Of a stretch of DNA of 32,283 nucleotides, positions 1 to 7,230 are shown in pieces. The notes beneath the pieces are model-generated. The model worked only from the letters and a program-made list of their open reading frames with translations. It ran no database searches and had not been told where the DNA came from. A program made the translations under genes and the position numbers. Position 1 is the first letter of the stretch; each line of letters opens with the position of its first letter. This stretch comes from JBBQKP01 sp038326995 (GTDB lineage Bacteria > Planctomycetota > Phycisphaerae > Tepidisphaerales > Tepidisphaeraceae), in the NCBI GenBank assembly GCA_038326995.1, contig JBBQKP010000012.1, forward strand, positions 1-32,283, read 5' to 3'.

Positions 1-57
1 ACAAACGCGATCCGTTGCAAACGGCTGACGTATTACCAACAGACAATGAACTGCGTA

Positions 58-204
58 CGGCAAGACTTTCTGTATTTACGGGAAGGCTTCTCGTATATAC
101 GGCAATGCCTCTCGTACGTACGGCAAGCCGTCTCGTACATACGGCAAGGTTTCTCGTACGGACGACAAGGTTTCTCGTACGTACGACAAGGTTTCTCGTA
201 CGTA
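58..204. repeat. 21-bp tandem repeat, seven copies
   Basis: Seven units of exactly 21 bp start at 58, 79, 100, 121, 142, 163 and 184. The core is CAAGGTTTCTCGTACG, and the units are joined by the self-complementary motif CGTACG. Copies 6 and 7 are identical. Copies 1 to 4 have diverged progressively (ACTTTCTGTATT, GGCTTCTCGTAT, TGCCTCTCGTAC, GCCGTCTCGTAC), so the array probably grew at its right end. Read as protein it would give a seven-residue repeat such as SYVRQGF, but no start signal or flanking coding sequence supports translation. Confidence 0.85.
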
Positions 205-510
205 CGAGTTTGGTTTGATAATACGCAGGAACTCCGTATCTATGCGAAATCGAATGTTTTGATCGGACGTGCGAATTGGCGCGGATATTGCCCGGGTAAC
301 ACATCAGCCTAACGCGAGAACTTCGCGATATCTGGTGCCGCGAATTGTGCGCAAGTCGTGATCCGCTCGAAAATGCAAACGATTCGACTGCTCGCGCGTT
401 TCACGACTTGGTAACATTTCAGCCGTTTGCAGAAGCGCTCGAAATCTTCGACGACCCTTGAAAGTCATCGAATGTACATCATGACTCGTAAACGCGGCGT
501 CCCGGACGTA

Positions 511-606
511 CTTCTGGCCCGTCCGGCAGGACGTCTTCCTTCTAAATTTCTGTAAAGAACCTTCCACTTGTGAAAAATCGCATCGTCCTGCCGGACGGGC
601 CAGAAG
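511..606. repeat. Inverted pair of the GTCCTGCCGGAC element
   Basis: The 22 bases at 585-606 begin GTCCTGCCGGACGGGCC, and 511-532 is their exact reverse complement, separated by 52 bases. Single relatives of the same element lie in other intergenic spaces at 5019-5040, 10098-10118 and 13596-13613. This is a REP-like dispersed palindromic element, and here it could fold into a long hairpin. Confidence 0.75.
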
Positions 607-694
607 CGCATCCGCATTTTGAACTCTTCACGGCGATTCGCAGAAACCGCTTACTCACGTGCACGGCTCAATTAATTGCGTCTGAATTCGGCTG

Positions 695-731
695 AAGTGT
701 TACGACGACTTAAAGATAAGTCGTGGCACTT
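695..731. repeat. Stem-loop downstream of the DUF420 gene
   Basis: A perfect 8-bp stem, ACGACTTA (705-712) with TAAGTCGT (717-724), encloses the loop AAGA. An outer AAGTG (695-699) / CACTT (727-731) stem extends it across a small internal loop. It lies about 75 bases past the stop of the minus-strand DUF420 gene and may mark or protect its transcript 3' end. No T-run follows on the minus strand, so a classic intrinsic terminator is not supported. Confidence 0.45.
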
Positions 732-805
732 AAAACGTCCGAACACATGCGATTTGCTGCAAACGATTGAAGAGTTACTGCGCGGGTACTCATTGCGGTT
801 TCGTA

Positions 806-1336
806 TCAAACCTGATTCGTCTGACTGACGGCCGGGAAGTAGTGATAGAGCAGGAAATAAATCACGACGCCCGTGACGCTGACATAGAGCCAAACCCAGA
901 TGGTGTATTGATTGATCGCGCGGTGTTTTTGCCATTGGCGCATGTACGCGTGCCAGAAACCGATCGCGATCATCGGCAGCATCGCGACGGCCAGGATCAG
1001 GTGCGGGATGAGAACCACGAACCAGTAAATGTAGGCCATCCAGTTCGGCAGATTGGGAAATCGCTCGCGCAGGCGGATGTCGGGAAAGTAGTATTTGTGC
1101 AGGAGGTAAAAGAACAGAAAGACGGACGAGGTGATGAACGCGGAGATCATCACGATGCCGTGGGCCGCGTATTTTTTTTGCCTGATCAGGACGTAGCCGA
1201 TGATCAGCAGAGTCGCCGCCAGCGAATTCAGGGCGGCGTTAATCGTCGGTAGTGTTGTGGGCTCGATGCCGAAAACCCCTGACGCCAGGATGTCTGAAGA
1301 GTGGGCAAAAGACTCGAACATAGGGTGACTGTTCAC
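806..1336 (-). CDS. DUF420 (YozB/CtaM-like) membrane protein
   Basis: This is a 176-residue membrane protein with about five hydrophobic segments (roughly residues 37-52, 61-79, 100-121, 122-136 and 144-164). It matches the DUF420 pattern, including the INAALNS stretch near the N-terminus and histidines at about 59, 80, 112, 138 and 165. In other bacteria the DUF420 protein CtaM is needed to mature heme-copper cytochrome oxidases, which fits the Sco1 gene directly upstream. The GTG start overlaps the Sco1 stop (GTGA), and a GGAGG four bases ahead supports it. An ATG five codons later, at 1321, is the alternative. The family call is from recognition; the exact biochemical role is not known. 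Confidence 0.85.
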   Translation of the reverse strand: MNSHPMFESFAHSSDILASGVFGIEPTTLPTINAALNSLAATLLIIGYVLIRQKKYAAHGIVMISAFITSSVFLFFYLLHKYYFPDIRLRERFPNLPNWMAYIYWFVVLIPHLILAVAMLPMIAIGFWHAYMRQWQKHRAINQYTIWVWLYVSVTGVVIYFLLYHYFPAVSQTNQV

Positions 1337-2013
1337 GACTCCTCCGAAAGCGTCTTCGCGTCGGCCGACATGCGGTTCATGCTTTCCTGGGCTTCATTGA
1401 TGTCTTTGGTTTGCAGCACATCAGTCGACTGATAAATGCCGCGAACTTTGCCGCGCTTATCGATCAGCAGAAAATTTCCACTGTGATTCACCGGCGCGTC
1501 ATAGGGCATCTTGAAACCGGCCGCGGTCTGCATCATCTGTTGCGGCGTGCCGGTGAGGAGGTGCCAGCGATCGGCGTCGGCGCCGATGGCGGCGCGATGG
1601 CCGGCCAGTTTTTCCGGCGTGTCATTCACCGGGTCGACCGTGAAGCTGACGATCTGCACGTTCGTGCCCTTCAGCTGGTTTTGCAGGTCATGCATTCGCG
1701 ACGTCATGCCCGGGCAGATGCCCTTGCATTCGCTGAAGAAAAACATGACAGCGTAGGGCTTGCCCAGAAGATCCTTACTGCCGAAAGTTTTGCCGTCCGC
1801 GTCGGTGAGTTCGAATACAGGCGCGTCGTAAAGTACGTCGGTCAGATCGTCCTGTCCGAATGCGACGTTCGCGACTGCGGTCGACTCCGGAGAGTTTGTT
1901 GGCGCGTTCGACGAAGGCGTAACCCAGCCCGGCGGCGGACGGATGATGGTCCAGACGGCGACGGCGGCGAAGCCGGCGACACACCCCACGACGATGTTAG
2001 TGAGTCGTTTCAT
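1333..2013 (-). CDS. SCO1/SenC copper chaperone for cytochrome oxidase
   Basis: This 226-residue thioredoxin-fold protein is anchored by an N-terminal hydrophobic segment (residues about 6-24) followed by a Pro/Ser/Thr-rich linker. The copper-binding motif CKGICP supplies Cys96 and Cys100, and the third ligand is His177 in VNHSGN. SFTVDPVNDTPE is also typical of the family. Sco proteins deliver copper to the CuA site of cytochrome c oxidase subunit II, or act as its thiol reductase, outside the cytoplasmic membrane. The gene overlaps the DUF420 gene by 4 bases, so the two form a translationally coupled assembly pair. No oxidase subunit genes are nearby; the next gene is the divergent pyrH. 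Confidence 0.92.
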   Translation of the reverse strand: MKRLTNIVVGCVAGFAAVAVWTIIRPPPGWVTPSSNAPTNSPESTAVANVAFGQDDLTDVLYDAPVFELTDADGKTFGSKDLLGKPYAVMFFFSECKGICPGMTSRMHDLQNQLKGTNVQIVSFTVDPVNDTPEKLAGHRAAIGADADRWHLLTGTPQQMMQTAAGFKMPYDAPVNHSGNFLLIDKRGKVRGIYQSTDVLQTKDINEAQESMNRMSADAKTLSEES

Positions 2014-2091
2014 GACTTTATACGATACGCCCGCCGCGGCAGTTCGTCGCTTCGTCTTTCGGCGCTTTCTCAGATCGGTATCATTTGTCGC
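2014..2091. promoter_or_regulatory. Divergent intergenic region between sco1 and pyrH
   Basis: These 78 bases must hold the start signals for both the minus-strand Sco1/DUF420 pair and the plus-strand pyrH operon. Neither start codon has a recognisable Shine-Dalgarno site. A TATAAA on the minus strand lies only about 4-10 bases from the Sco1 ATG, too close for an ordinary promoter with a leader. No promoter is assigned. Confidence 0.35.
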
Positions 2092-2844
2092 ATGGCAACC
2101 CCTTCCGTCGTCCCATTAAGTTCCAAGCCGCCCACATTTTATAAGCGCGTTCTGTTGAAAATCAGCGGCGAATCACTGTGCATGGAAGGCGGATTCGGCA
2201 TCGACCCGGCCGAGCTGGAGAACATCGCCAACGACTGCAAAGCCGTCGCCGATACCGGTGTTGAGCTCGGCATCGTCGTGGGCGGAGGAAATTTCATTCG
2301 CGGTGCGACGTTCAGCAATACCGGGCATATTCCGCGAGCGACGGCCGACTACATGGGCATGCTGGGCACGGTGCTGAACGCCGTCGCGCTGCAGGAAATG
2401 CTGGAGAAGCTCGGACAGGCGACGCGCGTGCTCAGTGCGATTCCGATCGAGAAAGTGTGCGAGCCGTTCATTAGGCGTCGTGCGATTCGGCACATGGAGA
2501 AGGGGCGCGTGGTCGTGTTCGCAGCCGGCACGGGCAACCCGTTCTTCACAACCGACACGGGCGCGGCCCAGCGTGCTGTCGAAATCGGCGCAGAAATTTT
2601 GCTGAAAGCGACCAAAGTCGACGGCGTCTACAGTGCCGACCCGAAGAAAGACCCCAACGCCAAATTTTTGCCCGAGGTGAGCTTCGACAGGGTGTTGTCG
2701 GACAAACTCAAAGTGATGGACATGACGGCCTTCGCGATGTGCCGCGAGCACAGTCTGCCGGTTGTGATTTTCAACATGAAAACGCCGGGGAATATCGCGC
2801 GTGTAGTTAGAGGCGAAGAGGTAGGCACGAGGATCGTGCCTTGA
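2092..2844 (+). CDS. pyrH: Uridylate kinase (UMP kinase)
   Basis: The protein transfers phosphate from ATP to UMP to make UDP in cytoplasmic pyrimidine synthesis. It is 250 residues long, normal for the bacterial hexameric enzyme of the amino-acid kinase fold. Visible motifs are KISGE (23-27), VVGGGNFIRG (62-71), DYMGMLGT (86-93) and GTGNPFFTTDT (146-156), which contribute to ATP and UMP binding. The start is ATG 2092 because the family begins about ten residues before the YKRVLLK strand. The open frame continues far upstream, but only across the antisense of sco1. No Shine-Dalgarno is visible. It is the first gene of a coupled trio; its stop overlaps the next start. Confidence 0.95.
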   Translation: MATPSVVPLSSKPPTFYKRVLLKISGESLCMEGGFGIDPAELENIANDCKAVADTGVELGIVVGGGNFIRGATFSNTGHIPRATADYMGMLGTVLNAVALQEMLEKLGQATRVLSAIPIEKVCEPFIRRRAIRHMEKGRVVVFAAGTGNPFFTTDTGAAQRAVEIGAEILLKATKVDGVYSADPKKDPNAKFLPEVSFDRVLSDKLKVMDMTAFAMCREHSLPVVIFNMKTPGNIARVVRGEEVGTRIVP

Positions 2845-3965
2845 AGCAGTTGCGAATTTTTCACTTCGCCGAGTCGATCGACTTCGCAGCCGGCGGGGTG
2901 ACACGCGCTGTCGTTGATTTGGTTCTGGCGCAGTCGCGTCACGGGCACGATGTCACGCTGGTGCTTCAGGAGTCGAAGGACGACCCGTTTGCACAAAAGG
3001 ATCGGCCGACTCTTGAGCAACCATGTCCGCGTGTGTTGATCGACAACTTGCCTCATGCGCTGTCGCTCGCGGAATGTGACGTCGCGCACCTGCACGCGGT
3101 GTGGAGTCCGTGGCTCGCGAAAAAAGCGAAGGAGCTGCATCGACAAGGTGTGCCCTATGTGGTCAGTACGCATGGCATGCTGGACGATTGGCCAATGCGG
3201 CAAAAGTGGCTGAAAAAAAGGATTTATCTCCAAACGCTCGGCAGGAAATATCTCGGCCGTGCGAGGTGTATTTTGTTCACGAGCCAGGCCGAAGCCGAAC
3301 AGGCAGGGCCGCGGCTCCCAACTGGATTGCCGCATCGTGTCGTGCCCCTTGTCGTCGATCTCGCCGATTATCTGCTGCTCGAGCGCGCAGATCAGCAGCC
3401 GCCGATCGTGCTGTTCCTCTCTCGAATTGCACACAACAAAGGTGTCGAAACCCTCATCAGAGCATCACTGCTGCTCAAGACGCAAGGCGTTCAACACGTG
3501 CTTTTGATTGCGGGGACGGGTTCGGAAAATTTTGTCGAGCAGATGAAGAGTCTGACCAAACAACTCGGCTTGGACACGACGACGAGATTCATCGGCCACG
3601 TCGGCGGTCAGCAGAAGCTTGAAGCACTTGCGAGCGCCGCCTTGTTCGCCCTGCCGACTCAACAAGAAAATTTCTGCATCGCAATCGTCGAAGCGATGGC
3701 CGCAGGTGTGCCGGTGGTCACCACGCGGAACGTCGGCATCTGGCGGGACATCGAGCGCGCGGGTGCTGTTCTTTGTGATCAGTCTCCCGAAGCATTCGCC
3801 GACTCGATTGGTCATCTGCTTTCCAATTCCGAAGATCGCTTGTCACGCGCCGAACGCGGCCGACAATGGACACGCAACGCGCTCGACGCCACATCAGTGA
3901 CGCAGCAATATCTGTCGATCTACGATTCGGTCATTCGAGCACCACTTACCAGCCAAACCTCATGA
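2841..3965 (+). CDS. GT4-family glycosyltransferase
   Basis: This 374-residue protein has the two-domain GT-B layout. The N-terminal acceptor domain contains a Gly-rich turn (AAGGVTRAV, 17-25) and a STHGMLDDW stretch (109-117). The nucleotide-sugar domain holds FLSRIAHNKG (Arg195, Lys200), AGTGSE, and the EX7E motif in ENFCIAIVE (Glu276, Glu284) followed by AMAAGVPVV. These are hallmarks of retaining GT4 enzymes that use nucleotide sugars; donor and acceptor cannot be read from sequence. The start is a TTG overlapping the pyrH stop (TTGA), with GAGG about nine bases upstream. Its stop overlaps the prmC start (ATGA). A role in cell-surface glycan synthesis is inferred. Confidence 0.88.
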   Translation: MKQLRIFHFAESIDFAAGGVTRAVVDLVLAQSRHGHDVTLVLQESKDDPFAQKDRPTLEQPCPRVLIDNLPHALSLAECDVAHLHAVWSPWLAKKAKELHRQGVPYVVSTHGMLDDWPMRQKWLKKRIYLQTLGRKYLGRARCILFTSQAEAEQAGPRLPTGLPHRVVPLVVDLADYLLLERADQQPPIVLFLSRIAHNKGVETLIRASLLLKTQGVQHVLLIAGTGSENFVEQMKSLTKQLGLDTTTRFIGHVGGQQKLEALASAALFALPTQQENFCIAIVEAMAAGVPVVTTRNVGIWRDIERAGAVLCDQSPEAFADSIGHLLSNSEDRLSRAERGRQWTRNALDATSVTQQYLSIYDSVIRAPLTSQTS

Positions 3966-4879
3966 GCGAAATGTCGCGAGATGGTCAGCCCTTTGATTCC
4001 GTATGGACCGTCGGCCGCGTCATGGCGTGGTGCTCATCCCATTTTGAAAAGAACAAGATCGACTCGCCGCGGCTATCGAGCGAGCTCATTCTCTCGCACG
4101 TGCTCTCGCTCCCGCGGATTCGCGTTTATGCCGAGCACAAGCGCGAGATGACGCCCGAGCAGTTGACCCGCACGCGCGAGCTGGTGAAACGCGCGATCGC
4201 ACACGAGCCGATTCAATACCTCACCGGCTGCGCTCCATTTTTCGGCATGGAGTTTCGAGTCACGCCCGACGTGCTCATTCCGCGCGGCGATACCGAAACT
4301 TTGGTCGAACAAGCTCTGCAGTTTCTTCGCGGCCGATTGGGCACCGAGCCGCCTCGCGTCTTGGACCTGTGCACCGGATCCGGATGCGTCGCCGCGGCGA
4401 TCGCAAAGCAGGTGAAGCAGGCGCAGGTGCTGGCAATCGACATCAGCGCCGCGGCCGTGTTGATCGCACGCGAGAACCTCAAGACTTTCAAGCTCGACGA
4501 CCGCGTCAGCGTCGAGATCGGCGACTTGTTCGAGCCGGTCTCGCGGCAGGTCGACCCAAGGCCGTTTGATTTGATCGCGAGCAATCCGCCCTACATCGCG
4601 ACGCCGCAGCTCGAGCACCTGGACAAAAACGTGAGGGACTACGAGCCGCGCCTGGCGCTCGACGGCGGGTCGGACGGGCACGTCCTGCATCGCCGCATCA
4701 TCGCCGAGGCACAGGCGCACCTCGTGCCGGGCGGCAGGCTGCTGATGGAGATCGCCTTCGATCAGGCCGAGAGCGCGGTCGCACTTTTTGATTCGGCGAA
4801 GTGGGAGAGCATCAAGCTCACCAACGATCTCTCTCGCAATCCGCGTGTCGTCGGAGCGAGCAAGGCGACGGCATCGTAG
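3962..4879 (+). CDS. prmC: Release factor N5-glutamine methyltransferase PrmC (HemK)
   Basis: PrmC methylates the glutamine of the GGQ motif of class I release factors using S-adenosylmethionine, which speeds peptide release. The 305-residue protein has the N-terminal helical domain with HEPIQYLTG (81-89), the SAM-binding loop DLCTGSGC (135-142) and the substrate-glutamine motif NPPY (208-211). This is the full family length. ATG 3962 is chosen because it overlaps the preceding stop (ATGA) and gives a normal N-terminus. The frame upstream is antisense-type filler inside the glycosyltransferase gene. A substrate gene, prfA, lies in the same window at 13660. The trio pyrH, glycosyltransferase and prmC is probably one operon. 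Confidence 0.95.
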   Translation: MSEMSRDGQPFDSVWTVGRVMAWCSSHFEKNKIDSPRLSSELILSHVLSLPRIRVYAEHKREMTPEQLTRTRELVKRAIAHEPIQYLTGCAPFFGMEFRVTPDVLIPRGDTETLVEQALQFLRGRLGTEPPRVLDLCTGSGCVAAAIAKQVKQAQVLAIDISAAAVLIARENLKTFKLDDRVSVEIGDLFEPVSRQVDPRPFDLIASNPPYIATPQLEHLDKNVRDYEPRLALDGGSDGHVLHRRIIAEAQAHLVPGGRLLMEIAFDQAESAVALFDSAKWESIKLTNDLSRNPRVVGASKATAS

Positions 4880-5018
4880 CCGCGGGGTTCGGCAGGAGAT
4901 CGCAGCGACTTTTGGAGGGCGTTAGTCCGTGACGCCGCAGCGGCAGGGAATGCTGCAATCCATCGGGGTCGCGGAGATTAATTGGAATGCGTAAAAAATG
5001 TCCACTCAGAAAGAGAAT

Positions 5019-5040
5019 GTCCTGCCGGACCGGCCGGAGG
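5019..5040. repeat. Dispersed GTCCTGCCGGAC element
   Basis: This single copy reads GTCCTGCCGGACCGGCCGG and lies about 140 bases past the prmC stop, between convergent genes. It is one member of the family also found at 511-606, 10098-10118 and 13596-13613. The gap 4880-5134 shows nothing else recognisable. Confidence 0.65.
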
Positions 5041-5134
5041 AATGGCGCGGTCAATTGAGATATTGCATCCGGCTAAAGTGGATTGGGTCTGGATACAGAT
5101 CGCAGTGTCATTGCCTTAGGTGATCAGTTGGTTC

Positions 5135-5425
5135 TCAAAGGGCTACAACGCGACCTTTTTGCCCCGACACGAATTCGATGTTCTGGCGAATCTCGTCAGC
5201 AATCTGGTCCGCAATTCTCTCAGGTAGGTCGCCTTCTATGCTCACCTGAATGCCGGCATCTTCATACGAAAAGGAACTGTCGACGCCTTCGCATCGAATA
5301 CGGTCGTCGCCCCGACCCTCAGCACGCTCGAACTGGAACGAGGTTGGGCGATAAGCCTCGGCCGCGCGAGACGCCGGAATATCGAACCACTGGCCGTCGG
5401 TGCGTCTTATGAGGTATTCGGTCAT
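5135..5425 (-). CDS. Small hypothetical protein, immunity-like style
   Basis: This is a 96-residue soluble protein starting MTEYLIRRTDGQWFDIP and ending in an acidic-helical segment (about residues 70-88) before GQKGRVVAL. I do not recognise a named family. The composition (many Glu, Asp and Arg, coherent helices and strands) looks like a real protein. ATG 5425 is preferred to an upstream start seven codons earlier because the extra residues (MPINCPA) look unlike coding sequence; no Shine-Dalgarno supports either. It opens a run of small minus-strand orphan genes that includes an Imm21 immunity protein, so an immunity role is possible but unproven. Confidence 0.6.
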   Translation of the reverse strand: MTEYLIRRTDGQWFDIPASRAAEAYRPTSFQFERAEGRGDDRIRCEGVDSSFSYEDAGIQVSIEGDLPERIADQIADEIRQNIEFVSGQKGRVVAL

Positions 5426-5510
5426 GGCAGGACAATTTATCGGCAATTATTGAAACACGTCAGTCGGCCGAGCTTACTCGTCACCCTGACGCCCGAAAAG
5501 CAAATCGCAA

Positions 5511-5613
5511 AGCCGGGTGCAACGTTTTGGTACTCCAGAGCGTGCCTTGGACGTCGGCCGAGCCGCACGCGCAACCGAACGCGTTGCGAGTACACAAAAT
5601 GTGGCACCCGGCT
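5511..5613. repeat. Inverted repeat AGCCGGGTGC...
   Basis: The arms AGCCGGGTGCAACGTTTTG (5511-5529) and, read in reverse complement, AGCCGGGTGCCACATTTTG (5595-5613) match at 17 of 19 positions across 65 bases. The 11-mer GTCGGCCGAGC also occurs twice nearby (about 5463 and 5553). It sits in the gap between two minus-strand orphan genes and looks like a degenerate mobile or REP-like intergenic element. Confidence 0.6.
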
Positions 5614-5654
5614 CGTTAGAGAGTTTAACGCTGCGGGTGGTGCACCGCTGCCGC

Positions 5655-6044
5655 TCACATGTTTACGCTGCTATCTCTGATGATCTGCCCGACGCGCAAG
5701 AGATTTCCATCGGGATCGACGATCGCGAATTCTCTCATCTTCCATGGTTTGTCCTCCAGGGGTTCGAGCCGGGGGATGCCGTTGGGAGGCAGTTGGATTG
5801 ATGAGCAATCGCGATAGATGGGCTCGACATCGACAACCCGGATATAGCAACCGGCCGACGATTCGGCGGGCATGAGTTTGTCGTGGCTGAAAAAATGGAG
5901 CTCGATCGTGCCGCGTCGAAGGATGGCATAGGCGGCACTGAATTCGTGCGGGCCGCCTTCGAAGCCGAGGCGCTTGTAAAACGCCACGGTGTCGGCGATC
6001 GAGCGGCTTGGCAAAATCGGAATGGCGAGATCGTTCGGCTGCAT
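5655..6044 (-). CDS. VOC-superfamily (glyoxalase/bleomycin-resistance-like) protein
   Basis: This 129-residue protein is the size of one vicinal-oxygen-chelate domain. Visible features are the opening strand AIPILPSRSIADTVAFYKRLGF, the central IELHFFSHD strand with a candidate metal His, and the closing PWKMREFAIVDPDGNLLRVGQ with the typical DPDGN turn and a late Glu/Arg strand. Members bind metals and small molecules or, as bleomycin-resistance-like proteins, sequester drugs; the substrate here is unknown. Its ATG directly follows the stop of the upstream gene (TAAATG), so the two are almost certainly co-transcribed. The context of orphan and immunity-type genes suggests a protective role, which is inference only. 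Confidence 0.85.
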   Translation of the reverse strand: MQPNDLAIPILPSRSIADTVAFYKRLGFEGGPHEFSAAYAILRRGTIELHFFSHDKLMPAESSAGCYIRVVDVEPIYRDCSSIQLPPNGIPRLEPLEDKPWKMREFAIVDPDGNLLRVGQIIRDSSVNM

Positions 6045-6545
6045 TTATAAGCCTGGGGACTTGGGTTTGGTGCGGGCCAACGTCGATCGAGCTTCCCACT
6101 GTTGCCACTCGAACTCCGTGAGTCGAACGAACGCGTATTTCTCATGTAAGACGGTGCCGAACAGCAGCTCGCCTCGCCTGTACACACAAACGTCTTCCAC
6201 CCAAGCATCACTTGAGGTGCACGAAACAAAGATTCCCTCTGGCATGAACTCGCGTAAGACTTCACGAGCCTGGGCACTTAACCGCCACACTTCGATGGGT
6301 CGGGGATTGCTCTCGTTGGCGTAAGTGACCGTGCATTCGCGTGTCAGTTGGCCAAGCGAGGCGAACGCGAATTTTTGCACGAGCCGATCGCACGCGGCCT
6401 TGCCGTCATCGCCGACGTATAAGAAATCCATGGTGAATTCATCTGCTCCGATCGACGCGAGGAATTCGATCAGCTCCCAACCCGGATGCGGCGTTCGGTC
6501 TTCGAGGGCAAGCGGGCGATCTTTTGCGGGTGAGTTGTGAGGCAT
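6045..6545 (-). CDS. Hypothetical protein (166 aa)
   Basis: This is a soluble 166-residue protein that I cannot assign to a named family. Features are a short polar N-terminus, HPGWELIEFLASIGADEFTM near residue 20, a CTVTYANES strand in the middle and an aromatic C-terminal segment (FVRLTEFEWQQWE). There is no signal peptide or membrane segment. The stop is immediately followed by the start of the VOC gene, which indicates an operon. The size, the orphan character and the neighbours resemble polymorphic-toxin immunity genes, but nothing in the sequence proves that. Confidence 0.65.
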   Translation of the reverse strand: MPHNSPAKDRPLALEDRTPHPGWELIEFLASIGADEFTMDFLYVGDDGKAACDRLVQKFAFASLGQLTRECTVTYANESNPRPIEVWRLSAQAREVLREFMPEGIFVSCTSSDAWVEDVCVYRRGELLFGTVLHEKYAFVRLTEFEWQQWEARSTLARTKPKSPGL

Positions 6546-6662
6546 AAAGTAACTTCCGTAAACGCCGCAGCGCTGCCCGACCTTGCTCGTCGAACGCCCA
6601 CCAGACTCAGTTCGACGAATCGTCTCAACTCTACAGAGGGCAATGGGAGCGGTTGGTTATTT

Positions 6663-7058
6663 TTATGCGGGATCGTCGCGGTGTGATATTGGCTGCGGCG
6701 GTCCGCGGAAGTCTTTTCGGCGAACTCCATCGAGCAGGTTCCGGACGTCCTTGACGGCCCTATCAAGTTCATCCTGATTGCAGTGATAGTCCAGGAGCAC
6801 ACCTAAGGCGTCATATCGCGAAACGTTGAAGCCGTCCTCAATGTCGTTGTATCAGATCACATGGCGACCGCTAAAGCCCACGACCCAGAACCCGTCGCCC
6901 ATATCTCTCCACGGATTGAGTTTCCATTTCTGCGGCTCGACGCGGATTGTATTCCATAGCACACGTGTCGGGCCATCCATCTTGACTTCGCCGCGGCTGA
7001 TCCATTCGTAAAGCTCGATGAGTTCGATGGGTTCGATGAGTTCGATGGGCGTCCACAT
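6663..7058 (-). pseudogene. Small hypothetical gene interrupted by an in-frame TGA
   Basis: One frame runs from ATG 7058 to TAA at 6663-6665 (about 131 residues) and is broken only by a TGA at 6852-6854. Both sides look coding: before it comes WKLNPWRDMGDGFWVVGFSGRHVI, shortened here as NPWRDMGDGFWVVG...RHVI; after it comes YNDIEDGFNVSRYDALG and a charged helix ending in HRDDPA. The sense suggests HVI-W-YNDIEDGFNVS with TGG changed to TGA. The N-terminus carries a 9-bp repeat giving IELIEPIELIEL. It could be a recent nonsense mutation, a sequencing error or, less likely, readthrough. The family is unnamed to me, and neighbours suggest an immunity-type orphan. Confidence 0.6.
7011..7046. repeat. 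9-bp tandem repeat (four copies) inside the broken gene
   Basis: Four 9-bp units (aagctcgat, gagttcgat, gggttcgat, gagttcgat) lie at 7011, 7020, 7029 and 7038. On the coding minus strand they add Ile-Glu-Leu/Pro triplets near the N-terminus of the interrupted gene. This looks like in-frame slippage expansion. Confidence 0.75.
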
Positions 7059-7185
7059 GGTTGCGGCCGATTGTAATGAATCGATGCTGGACCGCCGACG
7101 ATCTGCGAGCATGCCGTTGGTCTGCCGCTCGCGCAAACTTAACCAATCGCTAAAGAAAACTAAACATGGACCCTTGATGCTCCCG

Positions 7186-7200
7186 CCCTAACCCCTAACC
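7186..7200 (+). promoter_or_regulatory. CCCTAACC double motif ahead of the PEP-CTERM gene
   Basis: CCCTAACC occurs twice, sharing one base, at 7186-7193 and 7193-7200, 30-45 bases before the ATG at 7231. It is followed by a small GGCGG/CCGCC palindrome (7201-7215) and a strong AAGGAGAG ribosome-binding site (about 7216-7223). The same octamer occurs twice on the minus strand ahead of the other clearly exported protein in the window (11172-11179 and 11210-11217). A shared regulatory or 5'-UTR function is inferred. Confidence 0.35.
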
Positions 7201-7230
7201 GGCGGTCAATCCGCCAAGGAGAGATGCACC

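Larger units (their letters stand above)
1..805. other. Left-edge region without a convincing gene
   Basis: No reading frame here looks like a protein. The frames open across 46-312 exist only because a 21-bp repeat, a multiple of three, keeps frames open. The stretch holds the tandem repeat at 58-204, an inverted pair of a dispersed GTCCTGCCGGAC element (511-532 and 585-606) and a stem-loop at 695-731. The last 100 bases probably form the 3' untranslated part of the minus-strand cytochrome-oxidase assembly operon. Confidence 0.6.

Noticed and set aside
58..204. A CRISPR array
   Set aside because: The units are contiguous 21-bp copies without unique spacers, and no cas gene is present.
46..312. 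A heptapeptide-repeat protein encoded by the 21-bp array
   Set aside because: Because the unit is a multiple of three, several frames stay open without selection. No ribosome-binding site or non-repeat protein part supports it.
304..567. A minus-strand 87-codon frame in the left edge
   Set aside because: It covers part of the dispersed palindrome and shows no protein-like features.
1411..2091. A long N-terminal extension of pyrH
   Set aside because: The extension is the antisense of sco1. UMP kinases of this length start near 2092.
6852..6854. TGA read as selenocysteine
   Set aside because: The surrounding sequence suggests a replaced Trp, and no selenocysteine-insertion hairpin was evident just after the codon by eye.
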